From Pseudoips prasinana (Eukaryota; Arthropoda; Insecta; Lepidoptera; Nolidae), in contig OX621234.1 in NCBI GenBank assembly GCA_951640165.1, forward strand, positions 23,688,549-23,752,548: a DNA stretch of 64,000 nt. The letters run 5' to 3'. The translations under genes and the position numbers were made by a program. This document shows, one piece after another, positions 14,001-24,508 of this stretch. The notes beneath the pieces are model-generated. The model was not told the origin of the DNA, searched no databases, and saw only the letters and a program-made list of their open reading frames with translations. How positions within the stretch are numbered: position 1 is the first letter of the stretch; every line of letters begins with the position of its first letter.

Positions 14001-14723
14001 CTCGACTGTGGATTGTTACTGACCTGGAGATGGATTATATGGTCGGTTATGTTTGGTTGGTCATGAATGTTATCGAACTTACACTAACCTAAAGTTACCC
14101 ATTTTAAATAGAGCGTGCTTAAAATTTTAGTTACGGCGGATTTCCTTGGTTATATTTAACGAAAACATGAAAGTAAGCTATTATTAAGTGCGTGGCGAGC
14201 GGCAAATACGTATAGTAACCTATACTTTTTTGCCTAACACTATCAAGAACATCTTCTTCCAAAATATGACGCTTATTATTTTATATATTATATTTTATAA
14301 AATAATTCTACTCTTTTACTATTACTAAAATTTTATTACCGGTATTTGATATGGAATAAATGTGATCTGTTGACGTCAACAAGCTGAGTCGACTTACGTC
14401 CATGCAAAAGAAATGATGTCATTGTTATATATGCCGATGACAAATATTAATAATGGATGACAGATATTAAAAATGTATCGCTTATAGTAGGGTAGTAATT
14501 AAAGTTCATAGTAAATAATATATATTATTCCGAAACCCTTCTTATGTATCCTTTTTACGTAAACAATTTACGTATAGACAATTCTGATGACTTTTAAGCC
14601 GGCTGATTTGAAATAACTATAAATTAGAACCATTACATTACTTAACTAGATAATTTTACTGAGAATTATATATAATAAAGTTGAAATTTATTTATTTGCC
14701 TAGAGATGTATGTAGGACTATTA
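11060..14723. other. AT-rich stretch without genes, with small palindromes
   Basis: No gene is supported. It contains hairpins at 12004-12066, 12815-12843 (14-bp arms, 1-nt spacer) and 13867-13898 (about 14-bp arms, loop ATCT), and a repeat of the motif GATGCTACGCCGTAG at 13346-13360. Confidence 0.45.
12004..12066. repeat. inverted repeat of the GATGCTACGCCGTAG motif
   Basis: The motif at 12004-12018 is repeated as its exact reverse complement at 12052-12066. A partial copy precedes it at about 11984-11993, and the same 15 bases recur at 13346-13360. A looser relative (CTACGG/CGTAGCG blocks) lies near 28995-29070. This looks like a small dispersed foldback or minisatellite family. Confidence 0.6.
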
Positions 14724-14879
14724 CAGCAAGGCCTCGATGATCCGAACACCGAACATTTATACCCTGTTCGGATGCACGAAGCGTTCGGATTATAGTATGT
14801 TTAAATTTTGAAAGGGATTTATCGAAATAAAACAAAAATATTTTACATTGTAATGTGTTTATTGAAGTATGTATGTTAG

Positions 14880-15270
14880 ATGTATGTTAGATACGAATGG
14901 TATGTTGTATAAGATTCTATAACAAACTTCCCAATGATATTAGAGAATTATCTACGAATAAGTTTAAAAGAATTATTAAAGGCAAATTGTGTAGCAGGGC
15001 ATATTACAAAATTTCTGATTATTTAAGTGATAAAAGTGCTTGGGATTGAGTTGTTCTGAGTCAACACACATGATTGTAATTAATCTTAAGTATATTTTAT
15101 TTACTCAACATGATGATGATGATATTTTATTTTAAAAAAGGATTCCTACTGAGTTTTCTGGCAGTGTTTCTCAGTAGCTGCGACGTCATGCACTGCACGG
15201 TAGGGTAAAAAATATGACGATTCTACATAAATGTAAATTTTTTACGGAATAAATGATTTTGACTTTGATA
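14880..15270 (+). mobile_element. CR1/Jockey-like LINE 3' end nested in the Tigger element
   Basis: The frame at 14924-15049 reads as the last 42 residues of a LINE reverse-transcriptase polyprotein: an LPNDIREL segment, then NKFKRIIK, then RAYYKISDYLSD, then SAWD and a TGA stop. This 'lysine-rich, YYK.NDYL.D' ending is characteristic of CR1/Jockey-type LINEs in insects. A 3' untranslated region follows and ends near GATTTTGACTTTGA, similar to the short 3' tails of such elements. It is 5'-truncated and carries no catalytic domain. Confidence 0.6.
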
Positions 15271-15286
15271 CAATGCTATTACCTAA

Positions 15287-15479
15287 TCACACTTTTTTAA
15301 AGAATTCCAATATAGTGCTCTGACGAGTAGTATTTAGTGAATTATAAAATGCTTTATCTCTTAATTTACGTAACAGCATTTTTTCCGGAATAGAAATGTC
15401 GACTTCATCTGCCCATTCCAAACAAGTATTTAAGCAAGACACAGCTTGAGTATGTGGGATCTGTGAGAAATGGCGGTTG
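15287..15479 (-). pseudogene. C-terminal fragment of a Tigger/pogo-like transposase
   Basis: On the minus strand a frame runs from about 15479 to a TGA stop at 15289-15287. It includes CLNTCLEWADE, then EKMLLRKLRDKAF, then TILEFFKKV at the very end. Tigger and pogo transposases commonly end with an 'ALxxxExxLxW...RLRxxA...QxxLxDFF' pattern, which this matches in order and spacing. The DDE catalytic core and the N-terminal DNA-binding domains are absent. The fragment abuts the right terminus of its element, so the gene was lost by internal deletion. Confidence 0.6.
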
Positions 15480-15599
15480 CGCAGGGGTAAGGGTGGTCGT
15501 TCGGATTATAGAGGCGTTCGGACGAGCTGGGGTACGGATTATCAAGGCCGTGCTGTATATATAAATGCATACATGTATATTATACATCTATGTTGGTGA

Positions 15600-15945
15600 C
15601 ACTGTTGCTTTATTATTTGTCCAACATTCTTTGCCAAACATTATTTTAAGTGGATCAATTATTTAGTGTAACTTTATTTAAATTACACCATTTCATACTT
15701 ATTAATTATTTTGTTAAGTATCAATATATTTTAAATTATATATCTATAGTCACATAATATATAGTCGCAATAAAAATTATCATAATACAAAAAACCCAAT
15801 ATAAACAAAAACAAGATAAGTGCAGTTATGTCACAGATCTAGACACGCGGCTGCGTGTCAAGCCAAGTTCAAGAAAAGGAACTGGCTAGCCAGCGCCGAT
15901 TGTAATATTACACGAACCACTTCGTGCCACTTTTTACCTTTCTAT
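15600..15945 (-). mobile_element. LINE 3' untranslated fragment, copy 1
   Basis: Around 15838-15945 the sequence TCTAGACACGCGG, CGTGTC, then CCAAGTTCAAG matches the segment 18788-18905. There it lies directly downstream of a minus-strand LINE coding remnant. This is therefore probably a 5'-truncated copy of the same LINE on the minus strand. The limits are approximate. Confidence 0.45.
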
Positions 15946-16527
15946 CACTTAAAACGTATTTAACGTAAACACATAAAACTACATGTGTTTAATTATATCC
16001 ATAAGGATATCTAGAAGCCCAAATTTCATGAAGTTAGGATAACGGGTATAAAGATATGAAAAAAGTCAAAAAGTCGTAAATTTTAGTACTGACTGACTAA
16101 CTGACATATAGTAAATAAACCTAACCTACTTCCAGATGACCTAGAATGATGAAATTTGGAATCCAGCTCGGTAATTGTGTGTGAGCTTAGGAAAAACTCT
16201 CAAAATAAAAAAAGTTAAAAAAATAGGGGGTCCACATACAATTCTTTTTTTAATTGTAGCCGGTTGGAACCATTACAAGCGGATATTTGAAACAAAACAG
16301 ACATATAAAAATCAAGTTAAGTCAAAAAATAAGTGTTGTCCCCATACAAAAACTTGTAAAACGCGTCAAGCAATCGGCTAACGGTGTGTCGTCGGCAGCC
16401 CGCGGCACCACATAATTACACAGAACAGAAGTAAATCTACATAAAAGCGCTCCCGAGCAACACAAAAAACATAGGCGCTCCTTACGAATACCGATTTAGT
16501 TGCCTAGTTTTCTTTACAAAAAGTAAT

Positions 16528-16854
16528 GATATCCCACCAAAAACATAACTGTAAAAAAGGAGAGCCAAGTTCAATACAAAAGCTATGCTTGGCTAACTGG
16601 ACAAGTCAAATCTAACCCACTTTATTTTTTTTAAATAAAAGCAATTGTTATAGGTATCCAATTAAGCAAAGATATAGAGTTTTATACTTGTTCATAATGT
16701 TATTTTTTCCTATAAATACATATTGGGATTTTGCATAGAACTTGGCACTCATTTAGATCTCCATTCTTTTTGCGGCGAAGCCCACAGCCAAGCAATATTT
16801 TTGTATTGAACTAGGATCTCCTTTTATACATTTATGTTTTTGGTGGGATATATC
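16528..16854. mobile_element. MITE-like element with ~67-bp terminal inverted repeats
   Basis: The arm 16528-16594 (starting GATATCCCACCAAAAACATA) is complementary with few mismatches to 16786-16854. The interior is AT-rich and non-coding. Size and structure fit a non-autonomous DNA transposon. I see no clear target duplication and cannot assign a superfamily. Confidence 0.6.
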
Positions 16855-16930
16855 TATAAATAGAGAAATCAATATGTACGTTCCTTCTGGAGTCTAAAAC
16901 TGGAGGTGAGGTTTTAAAGAAATATTAAAA

Positions 16931-17035
16931 TTGGTCTAAAAATGATCATGTGTGCTAGTAATCGGATAAAGGACTAAAAGTCTGTTTATCCGATCGCTAG
17001 CAAACAGGATAACCCACTAGACCATTTTTGATTTT
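16931..17035. repeat. imperfect inverted repeat
   Basis: The segments GGTCTAAAAATGATC...GCTAGTAATCGGATAAA and, inverted, TTTATCCGATCGCTAGC...CTAGACCATTTTTGA form a long imperfect hairpin. It lies in the same repeat cluster as the element at 16528-16854. Confidence 0.55.
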
Positions 17036-17460
17036 TGTAATTTTTTGGTATATTTTCATATTTTTTATTACTCGATCTAGAAAAAACGGTTAACGGGATA
17101 CGCTACAATAAATTAAACACAAGTCTAAAAGAAAATCTGGAAGAAGAGAATTTGTAAATATTAATTGGATTTTTTTTATAGTTAAATATGTATTTCATCC
17201 CTAGTTTCTTTTGTTGTGTGTATAATATCAATGAGGCTGGATTCCAAAATGGTTGTAGTGATTTTGATTACATTAGACAATCTTTAAAGTTCTCTCCGTA
17301 AAGTTTTTCATAGTCCAAATTAAAACATTTTCTTTGGGTTTAAGGTTTTTTTTTTATTTTCCATACAAACTCTGATGTTTTCTAAGTCGATCACGAAAAT
17401 TTAGATGTTATTGTTTTGTATTGTATTTTACCCTATTTTCAAAAAGAGTATTTATCTATT

Positions 17461-17888
17461 TATAATCTAGTCTGTGCTCACCGCAAAGCAAGTGATGTTT
17501 GTAAATAATGTGCACTTGAACTCAAAAGGGAAGTTGTTGACGGGAAGTGGTAGCCGCTGTATAAAAACAATGCCACTTGTGAAGACCCATTGAGAATTTC
17601 AGCTTAGAATATGTATGTTTCTTTGTAAAGCAAACAGGTCACATTTAATCATTTAAGTGAACAATAATTTTACTTATAATATAAACGGAAATCCTTTTGC
17701 ATGACATCCACAGCTGAACTAAGGACTGTCCACTAATGAAAAAGCCTTTGTCCATCAGTGGACATCTTTCGGCCGATAAATGATGATAAATAGTACGGTC
17801 ACTTGAGTTTGTTTTGTGTTTTAATTAAATATTTAACTGGATAATTTGTAGCATCATCTTATTGAAGGTTTTTTATATAACTTAGTTT
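17461..17888. other. repeat fragments, no gene
   Basis: Near 17701-17775 lies a fragment of the common 'CCACTGATGGACAAAGGCC'-type lepidopteran LINE tail, itself partly palindromic (GTCCACT...AGTGGAC). Nothing else is recognisable. Confidence 0.4.
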
Positions 17889-18215
17889 GCAAATAAGCAT
17901 ACGTTCCACCTGATGGTAAGTGATCACCGTAACCTATGAACACTTGCAAAACCAGGGGCATCAATAATGCGTTGCCGACCCTTTAGAAACCTTATAACTC
18001 CCTTTTTGAATTGTAATCTCAGAACCTCAACGTACGTGGGAGGAAGATTCGCCGACGCAAACCGTACGAAATCGAAAAGGTTCAAAGATGTGAGGATGAA
18101 CTCCGTCAGTGGCGAGAGGGGCGATGTTAGAAGGTGGCCGTGGGAATCAAATCAAATTATTCCAAAATCAGAATCATTAATGATTTCCTCTGAACACATC
18201 CCTTGTGTCTGTTAT
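17889..18215 (+). repeat. dispersed lepidopteran repeat, copy 2, with attached tail
   Basis: Positions 17889-17995 carry the ordered blocks CACCTGATGGTAAGTGATCACCG, CAAAACCAG, TGCGTTGCCGACCCTTTAG shared with 4948-5050 and 20412-20503. The sequence to about 18215 is less AT-rich and may belong to the same element. The open frame across it does not resemble a known protein. Confidence 0.5.
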
Positions 18216-18262
18216 AAAATGTAAAGCACTTTATATCTGACGATTTTCAATTTATTATTTTT

Positions 18263-18565
18263 TTATTGCTTCAGTTTGGTCATCATGGAATTTATAGGTT
18301 GATAATATGAATACGCCACACCTTCAAATAAATAAGATATTTTCCGATGTTCTTTACTTGAAATATCTCTAAATACCGTACTCACGAGTTTGTCTTGTGA
18401 AGAAATTACTCTGAAAAGTATTTTCTGAAGAGTCACTTCTCTCCAATCCTTCAATTTTAACCATAACTCCGGAATGTTCTTGGGGATTTCAATGTGCCAA
18501 CAATTCATGTTCATTCTCAAGTGCACCTTTTCTAATCGGAGCCATTGTTTAAAACGCTTCAGTTA
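18263..18565 (-). CDS. unidentified ORF, possible terminal exon or TE gene end
   Basis: A minus-strand frame of about 100 codons is open from just below a TAA near 18567 to a TAA at 18263. The residues look protein-like: a tryptophan- and lysine-rich stretch (NCWHIEIPKNIPELWLKLK), then SYLFEGVAYSYYQPI near the end. An AATAAA-like sequence follows the stop. No ATG gives the full frame; internal ATGs exist near 18517-18526. I do not recognise the family. It could be the last exon of a host gene or the end of a mobile-element gene. Confidence 0.28.
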
Positions 18566-18784
18566 TTTTTATATTTAAATCGTTTGTTCATAAAAGAAAA
18601 TTACATTTTTACAATTAAATTGTTCCTCGCCAAGAGACAAAGCTTGTTGGCGAGACGCGCTCGTTTATATAATATTAAAGGTATATATCACAATTTTTAT
18701 TATACTATATACTTAAATATTTTTAAATCTTAAATCTATGTGAAAACTAAAACACAACAAAGAGAAAACGTAATAAGAACAAAA

Positions 18785-19336
18785 CAGCTAATCTAGACAC
18801 GCGGCAGCGTGTCGATCCAAGTTCAAGCATCTTAAACTAGCCGATCCACAGCATCGCGCGAATGTAAGTCACTGATAACAGTGTCACATTCGCCGAGCAG
18901 TATGTCCTTAAGTTTACGTTTTATAAATATCTACTTATTTTAGGTTCTAATCTTAGTAAATCTATTTCGTTAAATATTTTAGGGAATAGATATTCAGTTA
19001 TCCTCTCTCCATAATAATTTTTAATTGTTGGTTATATAATTTTTTCTGTCTTACATTTCTAGTATTATATGAATTATTAATTTAAGTTTTATTTTCATCT
19101 GTATAGTAGTTTTCTATTGCTATTAAGAATGTTACTTTTAAGTCTATTGGTAATATTTTACATAAGGGATACAGCTTTTCGTAATCTTTATTGCACTTTA
19201 TTTTTACTTTTTTACTAACTAAATATTTTATAAGTCTCGTCTGTATATATTTTATATATGTTATAAATATACGCCCATATAAACTAAGACCATAGCTGAA
19301 TATCGAGTCTGCAAGAGAATAATAAACCATGGCCAT
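18785..19336 (-). mobile_element. LINE remnant: RT-polyprotein C-terminus plus 3' UTR
   Basis: Read on the minus strand, 19336-19082 encodes YYSLADSIFSYGLSLYG, then KYLVSKKVK, then LPIDLKV and IENYYTDE. These are typical of the thumb and C-terminal region of CR1/Jockey-type LINE reverse transcriptases ('YYSL..SIL.YGI..WG'). The downstream part to about 18910 continues the family pattern (NSYNTR, PKIFNEIDLLRLEPKISRYL) but with a stop and a frame change. The segment 18788-18905 is its 3' UTR, shared with 15838-15945. Polymerase catalytic motifs are missing, so this is a dead 5'-truncated copy. Confidence 0.6.
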
Positions 19337-19339
19337 TGT

Positions 19340-20411
19340 ACGCTTGTTAATAACCGATTATGCATTGTGCTAATCTGCTCTTGTTTCCTGATTCACTCGC
19401 ATTACAATAATTGTTTGCTAAATAACTCAAGAGAAAAGTACGCTCTCTATTGACCCTTTATCTCGGTGAATGTCCACTAGTGTTCTGTCCACGGGCTCGA
19501 CGGCTTTTTAGCTTGTCAGTGTATATGCATTCTAACTTCTATCCCATGTAATGACAAATGACACTCTTTAGAAAAGAAACCTTATCTAATAGCAACAAGA
19601 TTCACCTAACTTTTGGTATAGCTCTATTTATAGTAGTGACTCAAAAAATCCCGAAACTGTGCGGTCGAGGGCAATTACGCTTTCAAACGTCAACGTTACG
19701 GAAGTTTTGTGTGTTTCCCGAATATTTAAAAGAATTTATTACCGTCACAAAATTTAAATGCACTTATATGACTATATACCATATTACTGGGAATTAAATG
19801 TAAATTATGGATAAATGTTTAGTTTTAATGAATATTTAAGTTATTATCATGAAAATATTGCAACTCTTATAAATGATCCGCTAGTAACTACTTGTATAAT
19901 GGCGGTGATTATTGCGTCATAATTTATAAGTTTATATTTGGTGGAGTCAACCGGCAGCGCCCCTACATAATATATCGTTCGAGTATCTACGATATTACTT
20001 ATTACTATACTTATTCAATATTAAAATGAACCACACAAAAATATTCAATCCCTTGTGCTTTTTCATAGACATGTAGATATTGGGTTCAATCTTTTGTACT
20101 CGTCCCATCTTATAACCGCTTCAAGGGATTCCCTTTGTGTGGCACGTATTGGAATTCGAGATATTGTACTCTGAAACTTTTGTAAGTCTAGGTACCTATA
20201 TTTTAAAGGTTTCGATGTTATGATTCAAGATTGTTGTAATATGACTTGCCGTTCAGTGAAGTATAATACAAGGTGTAGAATACAGCGAGCTGCCCCCTAA
20301 TTCGGTTATCGTCTGCTGTCGTTCAAATAGATGAATGTTAAAAATTACTAAATCACACGTTCATTCGGCTTTAACGTTCAAAATCGTTAAAAATAAGAGG
20401 GCAACAAAGGA
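19340..20411. other. AT-rich stretch without genes
   Basis: The frames at 19558-19797 and elsewhere show no recognisable family. No repeat or RNA gene is evident. Confidence 0.4.
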
Positions 20412-20503
20412 TTAAGTGGGTCCTATGATGGTAAGTGATCACCGCCGCCCATGGACACTCGCTACACCAGAGGATCCGCAGATCCGTTGCTGGCCTTTGA
20501 GTC
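20412..20503 (+). repeat. dispersed lepidopteran repeat, copy 3
   Basis: This copy has the blocks GATGGTAAGTGATCACCGC, CGCCCATGGACACTCGC, ACACCAGAGGATC and TTGCTGGCCTTTGAG, in the same order as at 4948-5050 (inverted) and 17889-17995. The opposite-strand open frame over it (20371-20574) is only a by-product. Confidence 0.65.
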
Positions 20504-20716
20504 CGCAAGATATTATTGTTGACCCTCACCCCACCCCGATGACCTATGGCGACCCTACTCACACGCAGAAACACAACATTAAGTTATTAATGTTATTATT
20601 AAGGAATGTCTTTTGTCTTATTACGTTACATGTACTCATGGAAACCGCCGAATCAATTTGAACGCCGCCGATTAGAATCACGATATCCTGCAAATTAGGT
20701 TGTAAAATGTATCATC

Positions 20717-20937
20717 ATGTCAGTCAAACTACATCCACTGCTGGACAAAAGCCTCCCCAAAGAATGGGGGGATATGCCACAATCGCCACGCTTAGCTGAC
20801 GAGTTGGCGATCGCAGTTTTATGGTCATAGTTCACAGAAAACTGCTGCCCGTTCTCTGGTAGGTATTCCCTCGGTCGTTTTCTACGCCCCGCACGGGATG
20901 AAATGGGGTGATGATATTCTATGCCGTCACCACACAG
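20717..20937 (+). repeat. dispersed 'GGGATATGCCATAATCGCCACGC' repeat, copy 1
   Basis: A ~220-bp repeat has the ordered blocks CCACTGCTGGACAAAAGCCT, GGGGGGATATGCCA, ATCGCCACGCTTAGC, CTGCTGCCCGTTCTCTGGTA and CACGGGATGAAATGGGG. Related copies lie at 34246-34455 (minus), 47915-48170 and 49672-49925. It is a non-coding repeat with a LINE-tail-like beginning; the family name is uncertain. Confidence 0.65.
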
Positions 20938-21269
20938 AAAAATGTATCAGCTGGTTGTGTATGGAAAGTAAATATTAATTATTTTGCATGTTGACGTCTT
21001 ACACGTCGTTCAGTTTCATATGCAAATTAAGCTTCATAAATTACGTCCACTATTTAGGTATGTAACACTCGGTATATAGAAGTAAGGATTTGTAAATCCA
21101 GACACTACGCCCAAATGGTTTTCATTTTTATTTGGATCAGGTTCCAGTGTTACCTTATGTGGCCAGCTACCAGAATTATTCAATAGACTACACTGAAACA
21201 CGTAAGGTACCAGAAACTAAAATCGTTAGACTAGAAGTCGGATTATATTTCGCTTCAGACTACATAAAC

Positions 21270-24032
21270 AGGCTATCAGCGCAGAAGTGGTGTAAGCCAC
21301 TATTTGTGTTGGTTGCAGTTTTGGTGTAAACTACATTCCTTAGATTATCAACTTTGAATACAAAAGTGGAGTAAGCCACCTTTTGTTATCAAAACAACAA
21401 ATGGCGCTAAAACATAGTTTTTGCACAGAACGTAATCTATCATATTATTAGAGCAAAACTGGTGTAAGCTGGATACACCACTTTTGCTCTATGGCAAAAC
21501 AGGTTTGTCTGTGGCTTACGTCTAACGTCATTCGTCAGTGTCAAATGCAAAACGTTAAAATTGAGACAAAACAAACTGAATTTCATTGTATCTTACTGAA
21601 TAACAATATTTTTGTAATTAACCATGAACGGAGAAGATGATATTACTTCAGGTAAGTTATAAAAATAGTCTGATTGACTGCAAATTATAAGTAAACTTGT
21701 CACACGTTGTATTTTTCATATTGTTAACCTAGTTAATGTTTTGGTTACAGTTGGAGACTTTGAAGATTCTGGTTCTGAATATCTCCCATCACCTACGCCT
21801 TCATCAGGCAATGACGACTCGGAAGAAGCCCAACAGCGTAGTACTAGTTCAACCATAACAAGTTTACCACAGCCCTCGCGAACCATATCTGGGTCGATAC
21901 CAACAGCAGAGCTTCAATTAAATTTGCCTGAACAAGTATCAGCTGAAACCACCAATGAAACCCCTGTCCTCAAAAGCAAGAAACGTGTTAAAAAGCCTGA
22001 GACTTGGCAGCGAAATGTGCTTAAATTAAAACGAGCAAAAGGCGAAGAATCACAAAAAGAACGTTATTCCTGCGAAGACACCCAAAATAGGGGAATGTCT
22101 ATGTCCAAAAAAATGTCATCTAAAGATAAATGAAGAACGCCAGCTGCAAATATTCCAAACCTTTTATGCATTAGCTAATTTCGATATACAAAATGCATTA
22201 CTGTTCTCGTTAGTTAGAGTGACAAATAAATGCAGAAGCTACACAGGAAGAGAGGAGTCAAGAAGACAGAAAACATATATCTATCATTTACTGAATAAAG
22301 ATGGTGTTGAAGTTCTGGTGTGTAAACATTTTTTCCTGAGAACTTTTCAAGTTTCTGACGGACGTGTAACCAGGGTAATGAAGCGAAAAAGTATACACAA
22401 TGTCCCACCTATTGATCAGAGAGGTCGACAAAGCTCTGTAAACAAAACACCAGATAATAAGATAGCAGAATAAAAAGAATTCATTGCCAAGTTTTCTGCT
22501 TATGAGTCTCATTACACCAGACACAAAAGTGAGAATAGGAGATTTCTACCACCAGATCTAAGTCTTGGACGCATGTATACTCTCTATAAAGAAAGTGTAC
22601 TCGAACCTTTATCATCCTTCATGTTCATTAAAATATTTAATGAATGTTTTAACCTACGTTTCCATGCACCCATCAGTGATTCTTGTAAAAGATGTGATCT
22701 TTTCCATAACAAAATTAAATGCGCTGAGAGTGAACAGCTAAAACAAGAGTTACAACGTGAACAAGAATTACATCAGAGGAAAGCAGACAGTGCCAGACAA
22801 GGGCTACAGAATGATACGGCTTTAGCAAAATCATCTACTGACATTACTGTTATCACCTTTGATTTAATGAAAACCCTACCTACGCCTGTGCTGACAACTG
22901 GAATAGTGTATTACAAGAGGCAGCTTTGGACCTTTTGCTTTGGTATTCACAACATGGGGACAGATGATGCCTACATGTTTGTTTGGGATGAGGCTGATGC
23001 TTCGCGAGGACCTCAAGAAATTGGTTCTTGCCTGCTTTATTTTTTTAAACATTATGTGAAAACTAAAAAAGTTGTCATGTATTCTGACCAATGTGGTGGA
23101 CAGAATAGAAACATAAAATTGTCATTGTTCTGTCAGTATATTGTATCTCATCCGGATTTTACTATTGAAGAAATAGACCATAAATTTTTTGTCAGTGGGC
23201 ATTCATATTTGCCATGTGACCAAGATTTTGGTCTAATAGAAAAAAATAAAAAATTCTACAAAGAGATTTACATACCAGATAACTGGCTCGAAGTTATTAA
23301 AACGGCACGAAAAAGGCAAGCTTTCAAGATTGTAAGAATGACAGCAAGTGATTTTGTATCAAGTAAATCTTTGGAAAAAAATATAACAAACAGAAAAATA
23401 TCAGTGAGCAGCAGCAAGGTGGAGTGGCTAAAAATTCAATGGCTAAAATTCCATAAACTCCACCCTTTTTAAATTTTTTACTAATATTCCAACAATGAAG
23501 AAACCCTCTTTGATGAAGTCAGCGTTAAAAAAAGGCAGTCAGTAACCATAACACAACTAGATGCATTGGAAAAACCAATTATTTCAGAAAAAAAGAAAAA
23601 AGACCTTCTTGAACTTTTGCAGTTTATCCCACCAGTTCATCACACTTTTTATAATTCTCTAAAAAGTTCCAACACTGTCCTGGATGAAGCTTATTATGAT
23701 GAAACAGATGAAGATTAACCCATTACAGATAACAACTATCTTTAATAAACTTGCTCTGAAATGGTGTAACCTGTTTATTATTTTCAATTTTACCAGAACA
23801 TCTAAATGCAGAAGTGGTGTAACCCACATTTTTTTCATAATTATAAGTTTAATTAATACAAAAATATACTACAATTATAGATTTAGAAGTTCTTTTTATA
23901 AATTAGAAAGAAGACAATAAAAAAAAATAAAAATAAAATAAATAAAAAAAAAATTATCTTAGCAAATTTTAATTCCTTCTATTTTTCCTAAGTGCAGTGT
24001 CGGGGGTTACACCGCTTTTGCGCTGATAGCCT
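21270..24032 (+). mobile_element. TIR DNA transposon with DUF7869-like gene, decayed
   Basis: The left end reads AGGCTATCAGCGCAGAAGTG (from 21270). The right end, read inward on the opposite strand from 24032, reads AGGCTATCAGCGCAAAAGCG. The inverted match continues through GGTGTAA. Variants of the terminal block AAGTGGTGTAAGCCAC recur inside both ends: about 21281, 21361, 21453, 21474 (inverted), 23758 and 23808. This is the subterminal-repeat architecture of several DNA transposon superfamilies, where such repeats are transposase binding sites. The interior is one gene (21624-23718). I found no convincing target duplication (flanks AAAC and CTAT), and I do not assign a superfamily. Confidence 0.75.
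21624..23718 (+). pseudogene. DUF7869-like transposase gene, spliced, inactivated
   Basis: Exon 1 (21624-21651) starts at ATG with the context ACCATGA and encodes MNGEDDITS. Donor GTAAGT (21652) and acceptor TTACAG (to 21750) remove a 99-bp intron, and the frame continues at 21751. In order: an acidic, serine-rich N-terminus; a basic segment (KKRVKKPETWQRNVLK); a cysteine cluster ECLCPKKCHLK (about 22094-22126); ESHYTRHKSENRRFLPP; a CKRC pair; a lysine/glutamine/arginine-rich segment probably forming a coiled coil; and the core VVMYSDQCGGQNRN (about 23075-23115). The C-terminus is acidic and ends at TAA 23716-23718. The order matches a large insect protein family (DUF7869 as I recall), probably with an RNase-H-like transposase fold. 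It is broken by a frameshift near 22050-22070 and by TAA codons at 22471, 23470 and 23482. Expected length is about 665 residues. Confidence 0.75.
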
Positions 24033-24508
24033 CTATATAAGGATTGTCATAGGCATTCCGTACCCAATACTTATAATATTTTTTTAGAACGATAGAACCC
24101 ACGACCGTTACCCCAGGCGCAAAGGTTCGACCGGGTGGCTTACACCTAAATTATACACTTGAAGCGTACACCATTGCTTCGCTGTATGAGTAACCACTTT
24201 TCTGTAGCTCGATTAATTCACTGTGCAACAAAAAAAATAAGTTGAACGTTTCCTTTACTTCATACTAATTTTGGGTTAACGAACAAAAATGACAATAAAA
24301 AAAATTGTTCTTCATTTTTTGATATGTAAAAGATGAAAATTATTGTTTCTAAGAAATTGTTTAATATGAATTACATATGCTAACAACACTTAAAGTGTGA
24401 TTGCACTATGATTAATGATATTTAAATTAAAAATTCTTCAAATAACACGTGCCAGATCTACGTAGAGTCATCGCTCGTAGCTTTACTTTTGAAATTGACT
24501 TTACTTTA

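Larger units (their letters stand above)
14724..15555 (-). mobile_element. Tigger/pogo-like Tc1-mariner element, internally deleted
   Basis: The left end starts CAGCAAGGCCTCGATGATCC at 14724. The right end, read inward on the other strand, is CAGCACGGCCTTGATAATCC. The TA dinucleotides at 14722-14723 and 15556-15557 fit the TA target duplication of Tc1/mariner transposons. The 'GATAATCCGAAC' type of terminus is typical of pogo/Tigger elements. Only the C-terminal end of the transposase remains next to the right terminus, so the middle and 5' part of the gene are deleted. A LINE end is nested inside at about 14880-15270. Confidence 0.7.

Noticed and set aside
17967..18224. An 85-codon plus-strand frame
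   Set aside because: It lies in a dispersed repeat copy and its tail, with no conserved motif.
21132..21329. A 65-codon frame overlapping the left end of the TIR transposon
   Set aside because: It starts with TTG, runs into the transposon terminus, and its continuation is not found to the right of the element. No family is recognised.
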